From contig NZ_BMIN01000014.1 in the NCBI RefSeq assembly GCF_014642405.1, positions 1-64,000 of the forward strand: a stretch of DNA of 64,000 nucleotides, given 5' to 3'. The stretch comes from Pontibacillus salipaludis (GTDB lineage Bacteria > Bacillota > Bacilli > Bacillales > BH030062). The position numbers and the translations under genes are program-made. Numbering within the stretch: position 1 is the first letter of the stretch; each line of letters opens with the position of its first letter. This document shows positions 16,238 to 24,773 of the stretch, one piece after another. The notes beneath the pieces were generated by a model. It did not search any database. It was not told where the DNA came from and saw only the letters and a program-made list of their open reading frames with translations.

Positions 16238-16876
16238 ATGACTTATAGAGTAACGGTTTACCTTCTTGGAATGTTTGTGAATTTCTTTGGTGTAGCATTA
16301 ATAATTAATGCCACACTTGGAGCGGGATTTTGGACGTCCTTTTTTATAGGTATGTCCGACCTGTTTGGTCTTACGGTAGGTACTTGGTATGCCATCTTTC
16401 AATTTCTTATCATTTTCGTCAATGGATGGTTAATCAAGCAAGCACCTGAATTTAGAGCAGTGATTCCTGTGATCTTGGAAGGTTTTATTTTGGATTTTTG
16501 GCTAGAGGTTGTCTTTGGACATTTAGACTTCTCAACAGCTCCGTTTTTATTACAAGTCGTTATGCTTATATCAGGTGTCCTTATTACGGGTCTTGGTGTA
16601 GCGATCTATATTATCCCTGAGTTCCCAAGAGCACCCGTGGATCAGCTGTTCTTAACTGTAAGCCGCCGCTTTAATCTAAGCTTGCGCATGGGGCAAACGG
16701 TCGTAGCTGTTATTATGGCTACAAGTGCATTTTTAATTGGAGGTCCCGTAGGTCTTGGGACATTAGCTGGTATTCTATTCTTAGGCCCAGCCATACAGTT
16801 CTGGTATATGAAAACTTATCCAATGTATTATCGATTCCATCCGAATTATCAAGATGAGGTTGAACTCATCTCCTAA
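16238..16876 (+). CDS. YczE/YyaS-type membrane protein, paralogue 2
   Basis: Tandem paralogue of the preceding gene, 212 residues, clearly similar along its whole length (MTYRVTVYLLGMFVNFFGVA against MTYRITVYLLGMFVNFFGVA) with divergence in the second half (YIIPEFPRAPVDQLF). Same predicted membrane topology. GAAAGGGGG lies 8 nt before the ATG. Each copy has its own terminator, so each is probably its own transcription unit. Function unknown. Confidence 0.82.
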   Translation: MTYRVTVYLLGMFVNFFGVALIINATLGAGFWTSFFIGMSDLFGLTVGTWYAIFQFLIIFVNGWLIKQAPEFRAVIPVILEGFILDFWLEVVFGHLDFSTAPFLLQVVMLISGVLITGLGVAIYIIPEFPRAPVDQLFLTVSRRFNLSLRMGQTVVAVIMATSAFLIGGPVGLGTLAGILFLGPAIQFWYMKTYPMYYRFHPNYQDEVELIS

Positions 16877-16878
16877 TA

Positions 16879-16929
16879 AGCACGAGGTTCATTCCTTCTA
16901 TTAATAGAAGGAATGCCTCGTGCTTTTTT
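16879..16929 (+). terminator. Terminator after YczE paralogue 2
   Basis: AGCACGAGG...CCTCGTGCT with inner ATTCCTTCTA/TAGAAGGAAT pairing, followed by six T. Confidence 0.92.
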
Positions 16930-17016
16930 ATATTTATCGATTGTTTCATGCGATAGTAGTAGCAGAGTTCATTCTTTTACATAAACCCCTTATATGGAAG
17001 ACTTGAAGCTGAGGTG

Positions 17017-17197
17017 ATGCTTCCGTTTGCTTCGGTTGAGCTTAAGGTGGTTCGGGAAATCACTCGCTTTCCGCGGCGAGCTGGGGAGCCTCCTCAATCG
17101 CTACGCGCTTTCCGGGGTCTCCCCTAGGCTCCGACTGCCGCAGGAGTCTCGCAATTTCCCGAACCACCTTTACCATATATAGAAGTAACGGAAGCAT
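17017..17197 (+). repeat. Hairpin element locus 2, copy a (A type)
   Basis: The cleanest copy. Outer arms ATGCTTCCGTT / AACGGAAGCAT (17,017 and 17,187); inner 17-bp perfect arms AAGGTGGTTCGGGAAAT / ATTTCCCGAACCACCTT (17,044 and 17,154). Within these are CTCG..CGAG, GGAGCCT..AGGCTCC and GACTGCCGCAGGAGTC mini-hairpins, giving a cloverleaf-like fold. Confidence 0.88.
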
Positions 17198-17245
17198 GCT
17201 AGATAACGAGGGAGGGTTGTTAAATTCCTGCCATTCTCGAGCTGC

Positions 17246-17424
17246 GGGGCCGTTCGTATGATACATGGCAAGGGGGGTCTGGGGAACGGGGAGACTCCTG
17301 CGGGAGAAAGAGGTCGACGAGACCCCACAGAGAGCGCAAGCGAACGAGGAGGCTCGACAGCTCGCCCGCGGAAAGCGAGTCGTTCCCCAGACACCCCTTA
17401 GCACTCATTAAACGTAACGGCCCT
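17246..17424 (-). repeat. Hairpin element locus 2, copy b (B type)
   Basis: Reverse copy. Outer arms GGGGCCGTT / AACGGCCC (17,246 and 17,416); inner arms GGTCTGGGGAACG / CGTTCCCCAGACACC. The core matches other copies, but the arm sequence differs from its partner while remaining self-complementary. Confidence 0.87.
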
Positions 17425-17472
17425 AAACAAAATAAAGTGTAGTGCGGGTGGGGGAGAATATGCCTCTTCCTA

Positions 17473-17496
17473 AATTGTTAGAAAATTTGGTATAAT
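17473..17496 (+). promoter_or_regulatory. mbcS promoter -10 with overlapping CodY-like box
   Basis: AATTGTTAGAAAATT (17,473-17,487; two mismatches to the CodY consensus) ends 3 bp before a perfect TATAAT (17,491-17,496), so it covers the -35/-10 spacer. A bound protein would block polymerase. The -35 is weak. Confidence 0.6.
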
Positions 17497-17530
17497 GGAG
17501 TCGATCAATTTGTTGAGAGGGGATGTCAGG

Positions 17531-19114
17531 ATGAAACGTGAAGATTTAATTGCTCCAGAGCAGTACAATGTCGTAAGTGAAGTTGAGAAGTTTGCGAATG
17601 ATCCGAATCATACAGCTCTTCACTGGGAAGATGATTCTGGTAATGCCCGTGAGATCACGTATCGGAAGCTGATTAAACGTGCAAGTAAAATTGGTAACGC
17701 TTTCTTAAGGCGAGGACTTAAGAAAGGCGATAAAGTATTAGTCATGGTTCCTCGGTTAATCGAAGCGTATGAAGTTTATCTTGGCGCACTGAAAGCTGGT
17801 CTTGTTGTAATCCCCAGTTCAGAAATGCTTCGTGCGAAGGATCTTCAATATCGAATCAAGCATGGAGAAGTTAAGGCTGTAGTCAGTTATTACCCTTATG
17901 TGGACCAATTTGCTGACGTGGATGCAATTGATCAAGTTACTAAATTTGTTGTGGGTCACGAATCAGAAGGATGGCTTTATTTAGATTATTTAATGGACCA
18001 AGAAAATGATCATCTTGAGGTCGCTCCTACTTCAAAGGATGACATGGCTTTTCTATCCTACACATCTGGCACAACAGGGAACCCTAAAGGGGTGGTACAT
18101 ACCCATGGGTGGGGATTTGCTCACCTACGAACAGCTGCTTATAAATGGCTTGCCATTGAAGAAGGAGATAAAGTATGGGCTACAGCCGGACCAGGCTGGC
18201 AAAAGTGGATATGGAGTCCTTTCTTATCTGTGCTTGGTACTGGAGCCACCGGTTTTGTCTACCAAGGTAAATTTGACCCTGAACGCTACCTGACCCTGCT
18301 TGATACCCACAAGATAAATGTACTGTGCTGTACTCCGACTGAATACCGATTGATGGCGAAACAGGATGGGTTAGACCGTTTTGATTTGTCACATTTACAC
18401 AGTGCTGTATCAGCAGGTGAGCCATTAAATAGGGAAGTTATCGATATCTTCCGGAACCACTTTAATGTAACGGTGAGGGATGGATACGGACAAACAGAAA
18501 ATACGTTGTTAGTTGGCATATTAAAAGGCATGGAAGTAAAACCAGGGTCAATGGGAAAACCGACCCCTGGTAATGAGGTTGCGATTATTGATGAAGAAGG
18601 ACGACCATTAGGAGCGGGAGAGATCGGTGATATTGCCGTTCATTTGAATACACCGGCTTTATTTAAAGAATATTATAAGGACCCAGAGCGTACGAAGATG
18701 TCTTATAGAGGGGATTACTATTTAACTGGGGATCAAGCTAGTATGGATGAAGATGGGTACTTCTGGTTTGAGGGGCGGAGTGATGACATTATCATCAGTT
18801 CAGGATATACAATTGGACCTTTTGAGGTGGAGGATGCTCTCGTGAAACATCCATCCGTTCAAGAGTGTGCCGTCGTTGCTAGTCCGGATGAAATCAGGGG
18901 AAACATTGTTAAAGCGTTTGTTGTGTTGAAGCAGAACGTTCATGTTGATCAGGAAGAGCTTACGCTAGAACTGCAACAGCATGTCAAAGATCATACAGCC
19001 CCTTATAAATATCCTAGAAAAATTGAGTATCTTGATGAGTTGCCGAAGACGACATCAGGAAAGATTCGTCGGGTTGAACTTCGGAATCAAGAGAAACAAT
19101 CAGAACGTGCATAA
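17531..19114 (+). CDS. mbcS: Acyl-CoA synthetase, MbcS/YtcI-like
   Basis: AMP-forming acyl-CoA ligase of the medium/short branched-chain group (MbcS activates methylbutyrate and isobutyrate for branched-chain fatty-acid synthesis). 527 residues: P-loop YTSGTTGNPKGVVHTH, GYGQTE, the YLTGDQ motif, a DDIIISSGY hinge and the C-terminal catalytic Lys in PKTTSGKIRRVEL. Starts at the ATG with GAGAGGGGA upstream; the open frame begins 12 codons earlier, at the -10 box. A CodY-like site over the promoter fits a link to branched-chain amino-acid supply. The substrate is inferred from family. Confidence 0.85.
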   Translation: MKREDLIAPEQYNVVSEVEKFANDPNHTALHWEDDSGNAREITYRKLIKRASKIGNAFLRRGLKKGDKVLVMVPRLIEAYEVYLGALKAGLVVIPSSEMLRAKDLQYRIKHGEVKAVVSYYPYVDQFADVDAIDQVTKFVVGHESEGWLYLDYLMDQENDHLEVAPTSKDDMAFLSYTSGTTGNPKGVVHTHGWGFAHLRTAAYKWLAIEEGDKVWATAGPGWQKWIWSPFLSVLGTGATGFVYQGKFDPERYLTLLDTHKINVLCCTPTEYRLMAKQDGLDRFDLSHLHSAVSAGEPLNREVIDIFRNHFNVTVRDGYGQTENTLLVGILKGMEVKPGSMGKPTPGNEVAIIDEEGRPLGAGEIGDIAVHLNTPALFKEYYKDPERTKMSYRGDYYLTGDQASMDEDGYFWFEGRSDDIIISSGYTIGPFEVEDALVKHPSVQECAVVASPDEIRGNIVKAFVVLKQNVHVDQEELTLELQQHVKDHTAPYKYPRKIEYLDELPKTTSGKIRRVELRNQEKQSERA

Positions 19115-19146
19115 TAAAATGAATTCAGGTCATTTATAAACATAGT

Positions 19147-19195
19147 AAAAAGCTGGTGTACAAGCCTTCAACGGCTTGAACACCAGCTTTTTTTA
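19147..19195. terminator. Bidirectional terminator
   Basis: AAAGCTGGTG...CACCAGCTTT with inner CAAGCC/GGCTTG, A and T runs on each side; serves mbcS and the convergent acetyltransferase gene. Confidence 0.92.
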
Positions 19196-19741
19196 TTTCA
19201 TAAGGTCATATTCTTCTTTTAAGAGACTGTAGACAACATGATCTACATAACGATCGTATAACCACTCACATTGTCTAATTGTTCCTTCTTTTGTGAAGCC
19301 TAGACGCTCAGGAATGGCTTGGCTTTTTTTATTCCTCTTTGCACAACGTATTTCAACTCTATTAAATTCACGTGTTTCAAAAAGGTACTGCAAATAGGTC
19401 GATACCGCTTTGGTGATGATTCCTTTACCCTGGAACTTCTCACCTAGCCAATATCCAATACTCGTCTGCTTGTTTCGATGATCCAATTGATGGACGCCGA
19501 TCACACCAGCTAGCTCTCCTTTATAATAAATGCCAGTTTCAAACCCCTTGTTATCAGCGAATTTTTCCATGGTTCCTTCAATAAAACGTTTTGTATCTGC
19601 TGGCTTTTCTGTGTCATCGATCCAAGATAACCACTTTCTTAAATGGATTCGATTCGAATGAACCAATTGAAATAGTCGGTCTACATCTGTTATATCTAGT
19701 AATTTTAAATGGAGTTCTTTGTTAATTTGATAGATAAACAT
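19193..19741 (-). CDS. GNAT N-acetyltransferase, RimJ/RimL-like (YdaF-like)
   Basis: Acetyl-CoA-dependent N-acetyltransferase of 182 residues, the length of B. subtilis YdaF. Motif A is IGYWLGEKFQGKGIITKAV and motif B is NRVEIRCAKRNKKSQAIPERLGF. The substrate is unknown (family members act on ribosomal protein N-termini or spermidine). ATG chosen with AAGGAGG 9 nt upstream; the open frame extends 16 codons further without support. Monocistronic. Confidence 0.83.
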   Translation of the reverse strand: MFIYQINKELHLKLLDITDVDRLFQLVHSNRIHLRKWLSWIDDTEKPADTKRFIEGTMEKFADNKGFETGIYYKGELAGVIGVHQLDHRNKQTSIGYWLGEKFQGKGIITKAVSTYLQYLFETREFNRVEIRCAKRNKKSQAIPERLGFTKEGTIRQCEWLYDRYVDHVVYSLLKEEYDLMK

Positions 19742-19901
19742 GAATGAATCCTCCTTATTGAAGGCTATACAATATTTATATTTTATCAAAAGATTGCGAG
19801 TTACGATACGGAAAGGCAGTGAGCGGATAGTTGAAAGGTTTCATCTATTTGGGTGGGTGGAATAGATTAACATTACATAGATCATATAAGGGGGGAGGAG
19901 C

Positions 19902-21224
19902 ATCGACGCGGAGGTTTTAGTTAATGGGGGAGGCGTGGGGGGCCTTGCATTAGCAGTGAAATTAGCGAGTCGAGGTGTGAATGTGGCGGTTGTTGAGCAA
20001 TTAAGTGCTGAGTCCCCTCAATATAAAGGGGAACTATTGCAGCCTAAAACACTAGCCATTTTAGAAGATCTTGGCGTAATCGATGAGGTCGTGGCTAATG
20101 GCCATTCTTTCTCCACTCTTGAATTTATTGAGCTAGAAAGACGATCTTCTAAGCAACCCAAAAAAGTCGGAGAATCGTTTATGGATTACGGATTATTAGC
20201 AAGTCCATACAATTACGCGCTTATGATCCCCCATGAAACGTTAAAATCGATTTTATTAAATAAGGCGAAACTCTATTCAGAAAGGTTTCGGTATATTCAA
20301 CCCGCTCGTTTTACTGGGTTTAAAGATGGTAAAGCTATAATCCGCCATACGAAGGATAAAACGATTGAACCAATTTTAGCCAGGTTTTACATAGGGGCTG
20401 AAGGACGGAATTCCCCCACGCGAAATGCAATGGGGCTTAAGGCGAATAATCGAACGTACAATCATCATTTCCTTACCGTTACAATCCCTAGGCCTGCTAA
20501 CTTCAAAACGGGGAAAATTGTTACCACAAATCATCGATTTCTTGGTCTGTTTCCATTACCTGATAATAAGATTAGAACTGTTTTTCTAATTAAAGCAGGT
20601 GCTTATAAAAGTATGAAACAGGAGGGGATCGAATACTTTCATAAAGCGTATGCAGAACTTTGCCCTGAACTTGGTGAACATGTCACATCCCTTCATGATT
20701 GGAAAGATATACAGCTCATGATCCCGACCATGTTTCATGTTAACCGGTATGTGGTTGAGAATTTGGCCTTGATTGGAGATGCGGCTCATGCTGTACACCC
20801 TATGGCAGGGGAAGGGATGAACTTAGCTATACAAGATGCAGATGTGTTAGGTGAACTAATTGCGTGGATGAAGAAAAAAGGTACGTATGATAATCAATTA
20901 TTAAAGTGGTATGAGCAAGTTCGAATGCCCAGAGCGAAATTTCTTTTAGGTCTCAGTCATCTGTCGGCATTGGCGTATTCTTTTCCCTACCCGTGGTGGA
21001 GGAGAATCCGGATGAAGAGTATTGAGCAAATGGAAAGGGATCCATCCTTGCATGTAAAGCAAATGCTGAACATCTCTGGACTTGGGAGATGGGACAACAC
21101 GTTGATGGACCGTCTCATTCAAGTTGGTGCTTTTCCTAAACGAAAACGAAGCATCTCAGAATCAAAACAGCTTAAATACTTTTTTGAACGTACAGAAGAT
21201 TATCCATGGGAGAAAGAGGAGTGA
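19902..21224 (+). CDS. FAD-dependent monooxygenase (PHBH/UbiH type), no canonical start
   Basis: Group A flavoprotein hydroxylase acting on an aromatic or quinone-like substrate. The FAD dinucleotide fold is VLVNGGGVGGLALAVKLASRG with acceptor Glu in VVEQ; the NAD(P)H/FAD motif is YIGAEGRNSPTR and the late FAD motif is LIGDAAHAVHPMAGEGMNLA. The glycine-rich strand lies upstream of the first GTG (19,935), so starting there would delete strand 1. The in-frame region back to a TAA at 19,887 has no ATG, GTG or TTG. The only plausible start is ATC at 19,902 after AAGGGGGGAGG, giving about 440 residues (I/M-DAEVLV). The next gene, 6 nt on, is a methyltransferase. Confidence 0.75.
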   Translation: MDAEVLVNGGGVGGLALAVKLASRGVNVAVVEQLSAESPQYKGELLQPKTLAILEDLGVIDEVVANGHSFSTLEFIELERRSSKQPKKVGESFMDYGLLASPYNYALMIPHETLKSILLNKAKLYSERFRYIQPARFTGFKDGKAIIRHTKDKTIEPILARFYIGAEGRNSPTRNAMGLKANNRTYNHHFLTVTIPRPANFKTGKIVTTNHRFLGLFPLPDNKIRTVFLIKAGAYKSMKQEGIEYFHKAYAELCPELGEHVTSLHDWKDIQLMIPTMFHVNRYVVENLALIGDAAHAVHPMAGEGMNLAIQDADVLGELIAWMKKKGTYDNQLLKWYEQVRMPRAKFLLGLSHLSALAYSFPYPWWRRIRMKSIEQMERDPSLHVKQMLNISGLGRWDNTLMDRLIQVGAFPKRKRSISESKQLKYFFERTEDYPWEKEE

Positions 21225-21230
21225 TGGGAA

Positions 21231-22289
21231 ATGAATATAATCCAAACCGCCTTAAAAGCAAGGAACTGGATGAAGCGGAATGAATCATTCTTACCTACCT
21301 GGCATGCCTACGTAGGATATGAATTAGACTTATTTAAGACTTTCAAGAACCCTAAAACAGTAGATGAAGTTGTAACAGAAACAGGACTCAGCAAAGAGCT
21401 TTTGCAGTGTTGGGTGGATGTAGGGGTATCCATTAAGCATTTAAGAAAACGTACAGGTGGACGGTATCGAACGTCTAAACATCACTGCGGGGAGTTTCTT
21501 GAAGATGAATCTAACAGTGTAGGAGCTCTTTTAAAAGAAATGATGGAACTGCATATTCCTACATTACTTGCTTATCCAAAGTACATGAAATCAAATGAGC
21601 GCGCGGTATTCAATCATGAGAAGTTCGGAGATGTAGTGGCGGAAACGTCTACGCTTCTAGAGCACTTCGCAATACGTCGGATTAAGAAGATGATGAAAGA
21701 ACATAAGGTAGAAACTGTGATTGACTTAGGTTGTGGGCATGGAGGTTACTTAAGGAAGCTTGCGAAAGATTTCCCTGAAGTACAAATGCTTGGGGTAGAT
21801 GTGAATGAACGGGTAGTCGAATCAGCGAGAAAGGCCTCAGCAGGATATGACAATATAGATTATATTGTTGCAGATGCTAGTGACTGGCGCCCTGAAGAAG
21901 GTGAAAAAGCTGATTTAATTCTATTGCATAATGTGTTTCACTATTTAGACCCTATGGCGCGCACAGAACTTTTGAGTAATTTAACGACCTGGTTATCTGA
22001 AGACGGTCGCATCTCAGTGATTACACCAGTAAACGAAACTGCGCAGGGTCAGGCATTCTCTAGTGCCTTTAATAGTTTCTTTACGGCCCACTCCAACTTA
22101 TATGCTCTTCCTTCATCTGAAGATATTGAAGAGTTAGCGGAAGCTTCTGGCCTAACGTTATCAGCTTACAACTCGATCATTAAAGAAGGTGGATGGTATG
22201 CCTTTTGGTTGATGCCACAAACCGTGTCTGATCCTGAGTTAGAGAGAGAGCCAGAGTCTCGACCTTTAATAGCATCCGGGAAAGTCTGA
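21231..22289 (+). CDS. SAM-dependent methyltransferase with N-terminal winged-helix domain
   Basis: Class I methyltransferase of 352 residues. Residues ~1-120 resemble the helical dimerisation/winged-helix domain of small-molecule O-methyltransferases (VDEVVTETGLSKELLQCWVD). The catalytic fold has motif I VIDLGCGHGGYLRKL, GVDVNERV and LILLHNVFHYLDP. It lies 6 nt after the monooxygenase gene with its own Shine-Dalgarno (GAGGAGTGATGGG), so the pair forms a hydroxylation-then-methylation cassette; substrate unknown. A terminator follows directly. Confidence 0.8.
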   Translation: MNIIQTALKARNWMKRNESFLPTWHAYVGYELDLFKTFKNPKTVDEVVTETGLSKELLQCWVDVGVSIKHLRKRTGGRYRTSKHHCGEFLEDESNSVGALLKEMMELHIPTLLAYPKYMKSNERAVFNHEKFGDVVAETSTLLEHFAIRRIKKMMKEHKVETVIDLGCGHGGYLRKLAKDFPEVQMLGVDVNERVVESARKASAGYDNIDYIVADASDWRPEEGEKADLILLHNVFHYLDPMARTELLSNLTTWLSEDGRISVITPVNETAQGQAFSSAFNSFFTAHSNLYALPSSEDIEELAEASGLTLSAYNSIIKEGGWYAFWLMPQTVSDPELEREPESRPLIASGKV

Positions 22290-22317
22290 TCTACCATTGT
22301 AGGTCAGACTTTTTTTA
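22281..22317 (+). terminator. Terminator after the methyltransferase gene
   Basis: AAAGTCTGATCTAC pairs with GTAGGTCAGACTTT (one mismatch), followed by T run. Confidence 0.92.
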
Positions 22318-22383
22318 TCTCTGTTAATAGTAAATGTTGATTGCTTTCACATAAGCCGCCATATGAGGAAGACTCGAGCTGAG

Positions 22384-22570
22384 AGAATATTTCCGTAAAT
22401 TTTAGTTGAGCGTAAGGTAGGCCTGGAAACCACTCGCTTTCCTGTGGGGAGCTGGTGAGCCTCCTCACCCGGCAAAGCCGGGCTCCGGGGTCTCACCTAG
22501 GCTCTTCTACCCACGTGAGTCTCGCAGTTTCCAGGCCCACCTTTCCGTATTGGGAAATACGGAAACAAGC
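22384..22570 (+). repeat. Hairpin element locus 3, copy a (A type)
   Basis: Forward copy with inner arms AAGGTAGGCCTGGAAAC / GTTTCCAGGCCCACCTT (22,414 and 22,527) and an outer ATTTCCGTA / TACGGAAAC pair. The tip hairpin CCCGGCAAAGCCGGG is perfect. Its arms use the GGCCTGGAAAC variant also seen at 25.1 and 28.2 kb. Confidence 0.85.
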
Positions 22571-22611
22571 CAAATGTAGATTCAATGAGGCGACAGCAAC
22601 ATTCAAGCAGC

Positions 22612-22671
22612 GGGGCCGTCCTATCACTTTTGATAAGGGGTGTCTAGAGAACGACTCGCTTTCCGCTGCCC
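22612..22671 (+). repeat. Hairpin element locus 3, truncated B-type left half
   Basis: GGGGCCGT, GGGGTGTCTAGAGAACG and ACTCGCTTTCCGC match the left half of a B-type element, then it stops. The right arm is missing, so this is a deletion remnant lying between the two full copies. Confidence 0.7.
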
Positions 22672-22715
22672 AAATCTCAAGGGGGGAGTGAGAGTTGCGA
22701 GGTATCTGCATATGG

Positions 22716-22898
22716 TATGCTTCCGTTACACCCATATATGGCAGAGGTGATTCGGGAGATTGCGAGACTCCTGCGGCAGTAGGAGCCTAGGGGAGACCTC
22801 GGAGGGAGCGAATGCGACTGAGGAGGCTCCCCAGATCGCCGCGGAAAGCGAGTGATTTCCCGAACCACCTCACGTTCTAACAACGCAAACGGAAACAT
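22716..22898 (-). repeat. Hairpin element locus 3, copy b (A type)
   Basis: Reverse copy with inner arms AGGTGATTCGGGAGAT / ATTTCCCGAACCACCT (22,744 and 22,855) and outer ATGCTTCCGTT / AACGGAAACAT. It lies between convergent genes. Confidence 0.85.
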
Positions 22899-23014
22899 TC
22901 TCTCAGTTACGAGTATTCAACAATCCTGCCCTACTATTGAAGAAACGTGTAAAAATATGAAGATTAAAGTGGAGAATTGAGGGAGGGGAGACAGTCTCTT
23001 AATCATTCACGCCA

Positions 23015-23052
23015 ATAAGAAGAGGCTCTCATTTAGTGAGAGCCTCTTCTTA
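23015..23052. terminator. Terminator of the cupin gene
   Basis: ATAAGAAGAGGCTCTC pairs perfectly with GAGAGCCTCTTCTTAT across a 6-nt loop. Confidence 0.88.
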
Positions 23053-23072
23053 TATGTACCGCTTATTTATGG

Positions 23073-23576
23073 TTAGCTCCAAAACTGCAAGAAAAGAAGA
23101 TCGTCTCCGAATACAGGGTCTGTTGATGGGAGAGGGACCTCTTTAATGTTGTGTAAGACTTCAGGGCGCTCGTTCGGATTGCCATTCCGCATATCTTTGT
23201 ACTGGCCCTCTGGATAAGCACCGACAACAAGAAACTCTTTCGAACCATAAAGCTGTTTGTGACCTACACCCGCTGGGATAATGATAACATCACCAGGTGA
23301 TACTTCTAATTTGCGTCCACTTTGACCGCCGAATTGAACTGTGGCTTCACCGCTTAGAACCCCTAGCACCTCATGGGCGGTGCTGTGATAATGGTGGTGG
23401 GGGAAGATCGAACCAATCCAAGTACTGTGCCAACCTTTTTGTAAAAAGATCTCATCCATGTGGTCGATATATTCGTTTAGTACTCCTGGATAAACCAATA
23501 GTGGAAGCGGACTATTTGGGATCTCTCCGTCGTCTTCAAATGAGTAGGTTTGAATCTGATTAGCAAATGCATGCAT
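23073..23576 (-). CDS. Cupin-domain protein (YjlB-like)
   Basis: Single-domain cupin of 167 residues. Cupin motif 1 is PHHHYHSTAHEVLGVLSGEA (metal ligands His-His...Glu) and motif 2 is PGDVIIIPAGVGHK. Resembles B. subtilis YjlB; no reaction is established. AGGAGG lies 9 nt upstream of the ATG. Monocistronic, convergent with the methyltransferase gene across hairpin-element locus 3. Confidence 0.8.
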   Translation of the reverse strand: MHAFANQIQTYSFEDDGEIPNSPLPLLVYPGVLNEYIDHMDEIFLQKGWHSTWIGSIFPHHHYHSTAHEVLGVLSGEATVQFGGQSGRKLEVSPGDVIIIPAGVGHKQLYGSKEFLVVGAYPEGQYKDMRNGNPNERPEVLHNIKEVPLPSTDPVFGDDLLFLQFWS

Positions 23577-23670
23577 AAGACTTTCCTCCTATAACCAATT
23601 CCTTAGGAAAATACCCTCCTATAGTTATAATTAAACCATAAAATATGAAGAAAAAGGAAATAGTTAGTAA

Positions 23671-23706
23671 AAAAAGACTCAAGCACATGTTTGCGCTTGA
23701 GTCTTT
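23671..23706 (-). terminator. Terminator of the rsbR-like gene
   Basis: AAAGACTCAAGC pairs with GCTTGAGTCTTT (one base offset); on the minus strand a T run follows. Confidence 0.88.
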
Positions 23707-23720
23707 CAGGCTTATAAGAA

Positions 23721-24563
23721 TCATTTTTCTTGGTGTAAGGATGCTTCTTCAAGTGCATGGTAAAGCGTGCTTTTGATAGGAACCTTAGAGAAGTTGATTC
23801 CAAGTTGAATCGCCACTTGTGCCACTTTTGGATTCATTCCGCAAAGGACAGACTTTACTCCTAGAAGGTCTAGAGATTGAATAAGTTGATACAAGTGGTG
23901 GGCTACAAGGGTGTCGATGTTCTGAACGCCTGACATATCAAGGTAAAGCGTCTCATAAGGATGTTGGTTGCATTGTTCTAACGTATGCTCTTGAATATGT
24001 TTTGTACGCTCAGGATCCAAGTCCCCAATAAGAGGAATGATCGCTTCTTTATCTGTTATAGGTATTACGGGTGCACTTAATTCATTGATGAGCTGTTGTT
24101 GAGTGTGGATTTGACGAATGCTTGTTTCGTAATAATGTTTAGAGAACTGATAAATCACATAGTCTTGAGCGTCGTTAAACGTTTGACCGATATTCATCGC
24201 CTGTTCGATTCCGATATTATACTCATAGGCAAACGTCTTAAGGTGTTGCCAAATCGCTTTACGGAAATTTGAGAACTGTCCTAGTACTTCATTAATAGGA
24301 ACCTGTTCTCCAACTCGTTTCTCCGAGATTTGCTCTGCCCAATCTTTTAGTTCGAGATTAGGGTCCGTTTTTTCAGAAATGAACACATTCGACAGGGATT
24401 CGATTAATTGATTATTCTCCTCCCTTAGTTGGTCTGTGCTAGCAGTGCTCTTTGTTGAAGAGTAGTAGGAAGTTAAATCATTTTCACGCATGTTTAGCCA
24501 TGTTTCTGTAATATCTGACACGTTATTGTTTATGTATTCATAAAGTTTATGATTAATGTTCAT
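23721..24563 (-). CDS. RsbR-type STAS co-antagonist (stressosome subunit)
   Basis: RsbR paralogue: a variable N-terminal globin-like helical sensor (1-~160) joined to a C-terminal STAS domain (~165-275). With RsbS it builds the stressosome that holds RsbT and controls sigma B. The first phosphorylation Thr of RsbRA (in DTMVAHH) is kept as Thr218 in DTLVAHH. The second (in PEIAQT) is replaced by Val250 in PKVAQV. GGAGGTG lies 6 nt before the ATG. Located alone, away from any sigB operon, as usual for RsbR paralogues. Confidence 0.83.
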   Translation of the reverse strand: MNINHKLYEYINNNVSDITETWLNMRENDLTSYYSSTKSTASTDQLREENNQLIESLSNVFISEKTDPNLELKDWAEQISEKRVGEQVPINEVLGQFSNFRKAIWQHLKTFAYEYNIGIEQAMNIGQTFNDAQDYVIYQFSKHYYETSIRQIHTQQQLINELSAPVIPITDKEAIIPLIGDLDPERTKHIQEHTLEQCNQHPYETLYLDMSGVQNIDTLVAHHLYQLIQSLDLLGVKSVLCGMNPKVAQVAIQLGINFSKVPIKSTLYHALEEASLHQEK

Positions 24564-24773
24564 TTTTTACACCTCCGGCTTAATTGTGCTCCCCCCATCA
24601 TATCGGAGATGAAAGTTTAATGAAATTAATAACTGGTAAATCTCCTATATTTCTTTGTTTGGATTATTGAGAAAATAAAAACATCTTGATTTCCAAGTAT
24701 TTAATGTTGCTGAAAGCATTTTCAACTTGATACATTATAGAAGGTCAAACGCCATTGACCACCTTTTACCCAT

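Noticed and set aside
22612-22671. Independent small gene or promoter between hairpin copies
   Set aside because: The sequence matches the left half of a B-type element and is best explained as a truncated copy.
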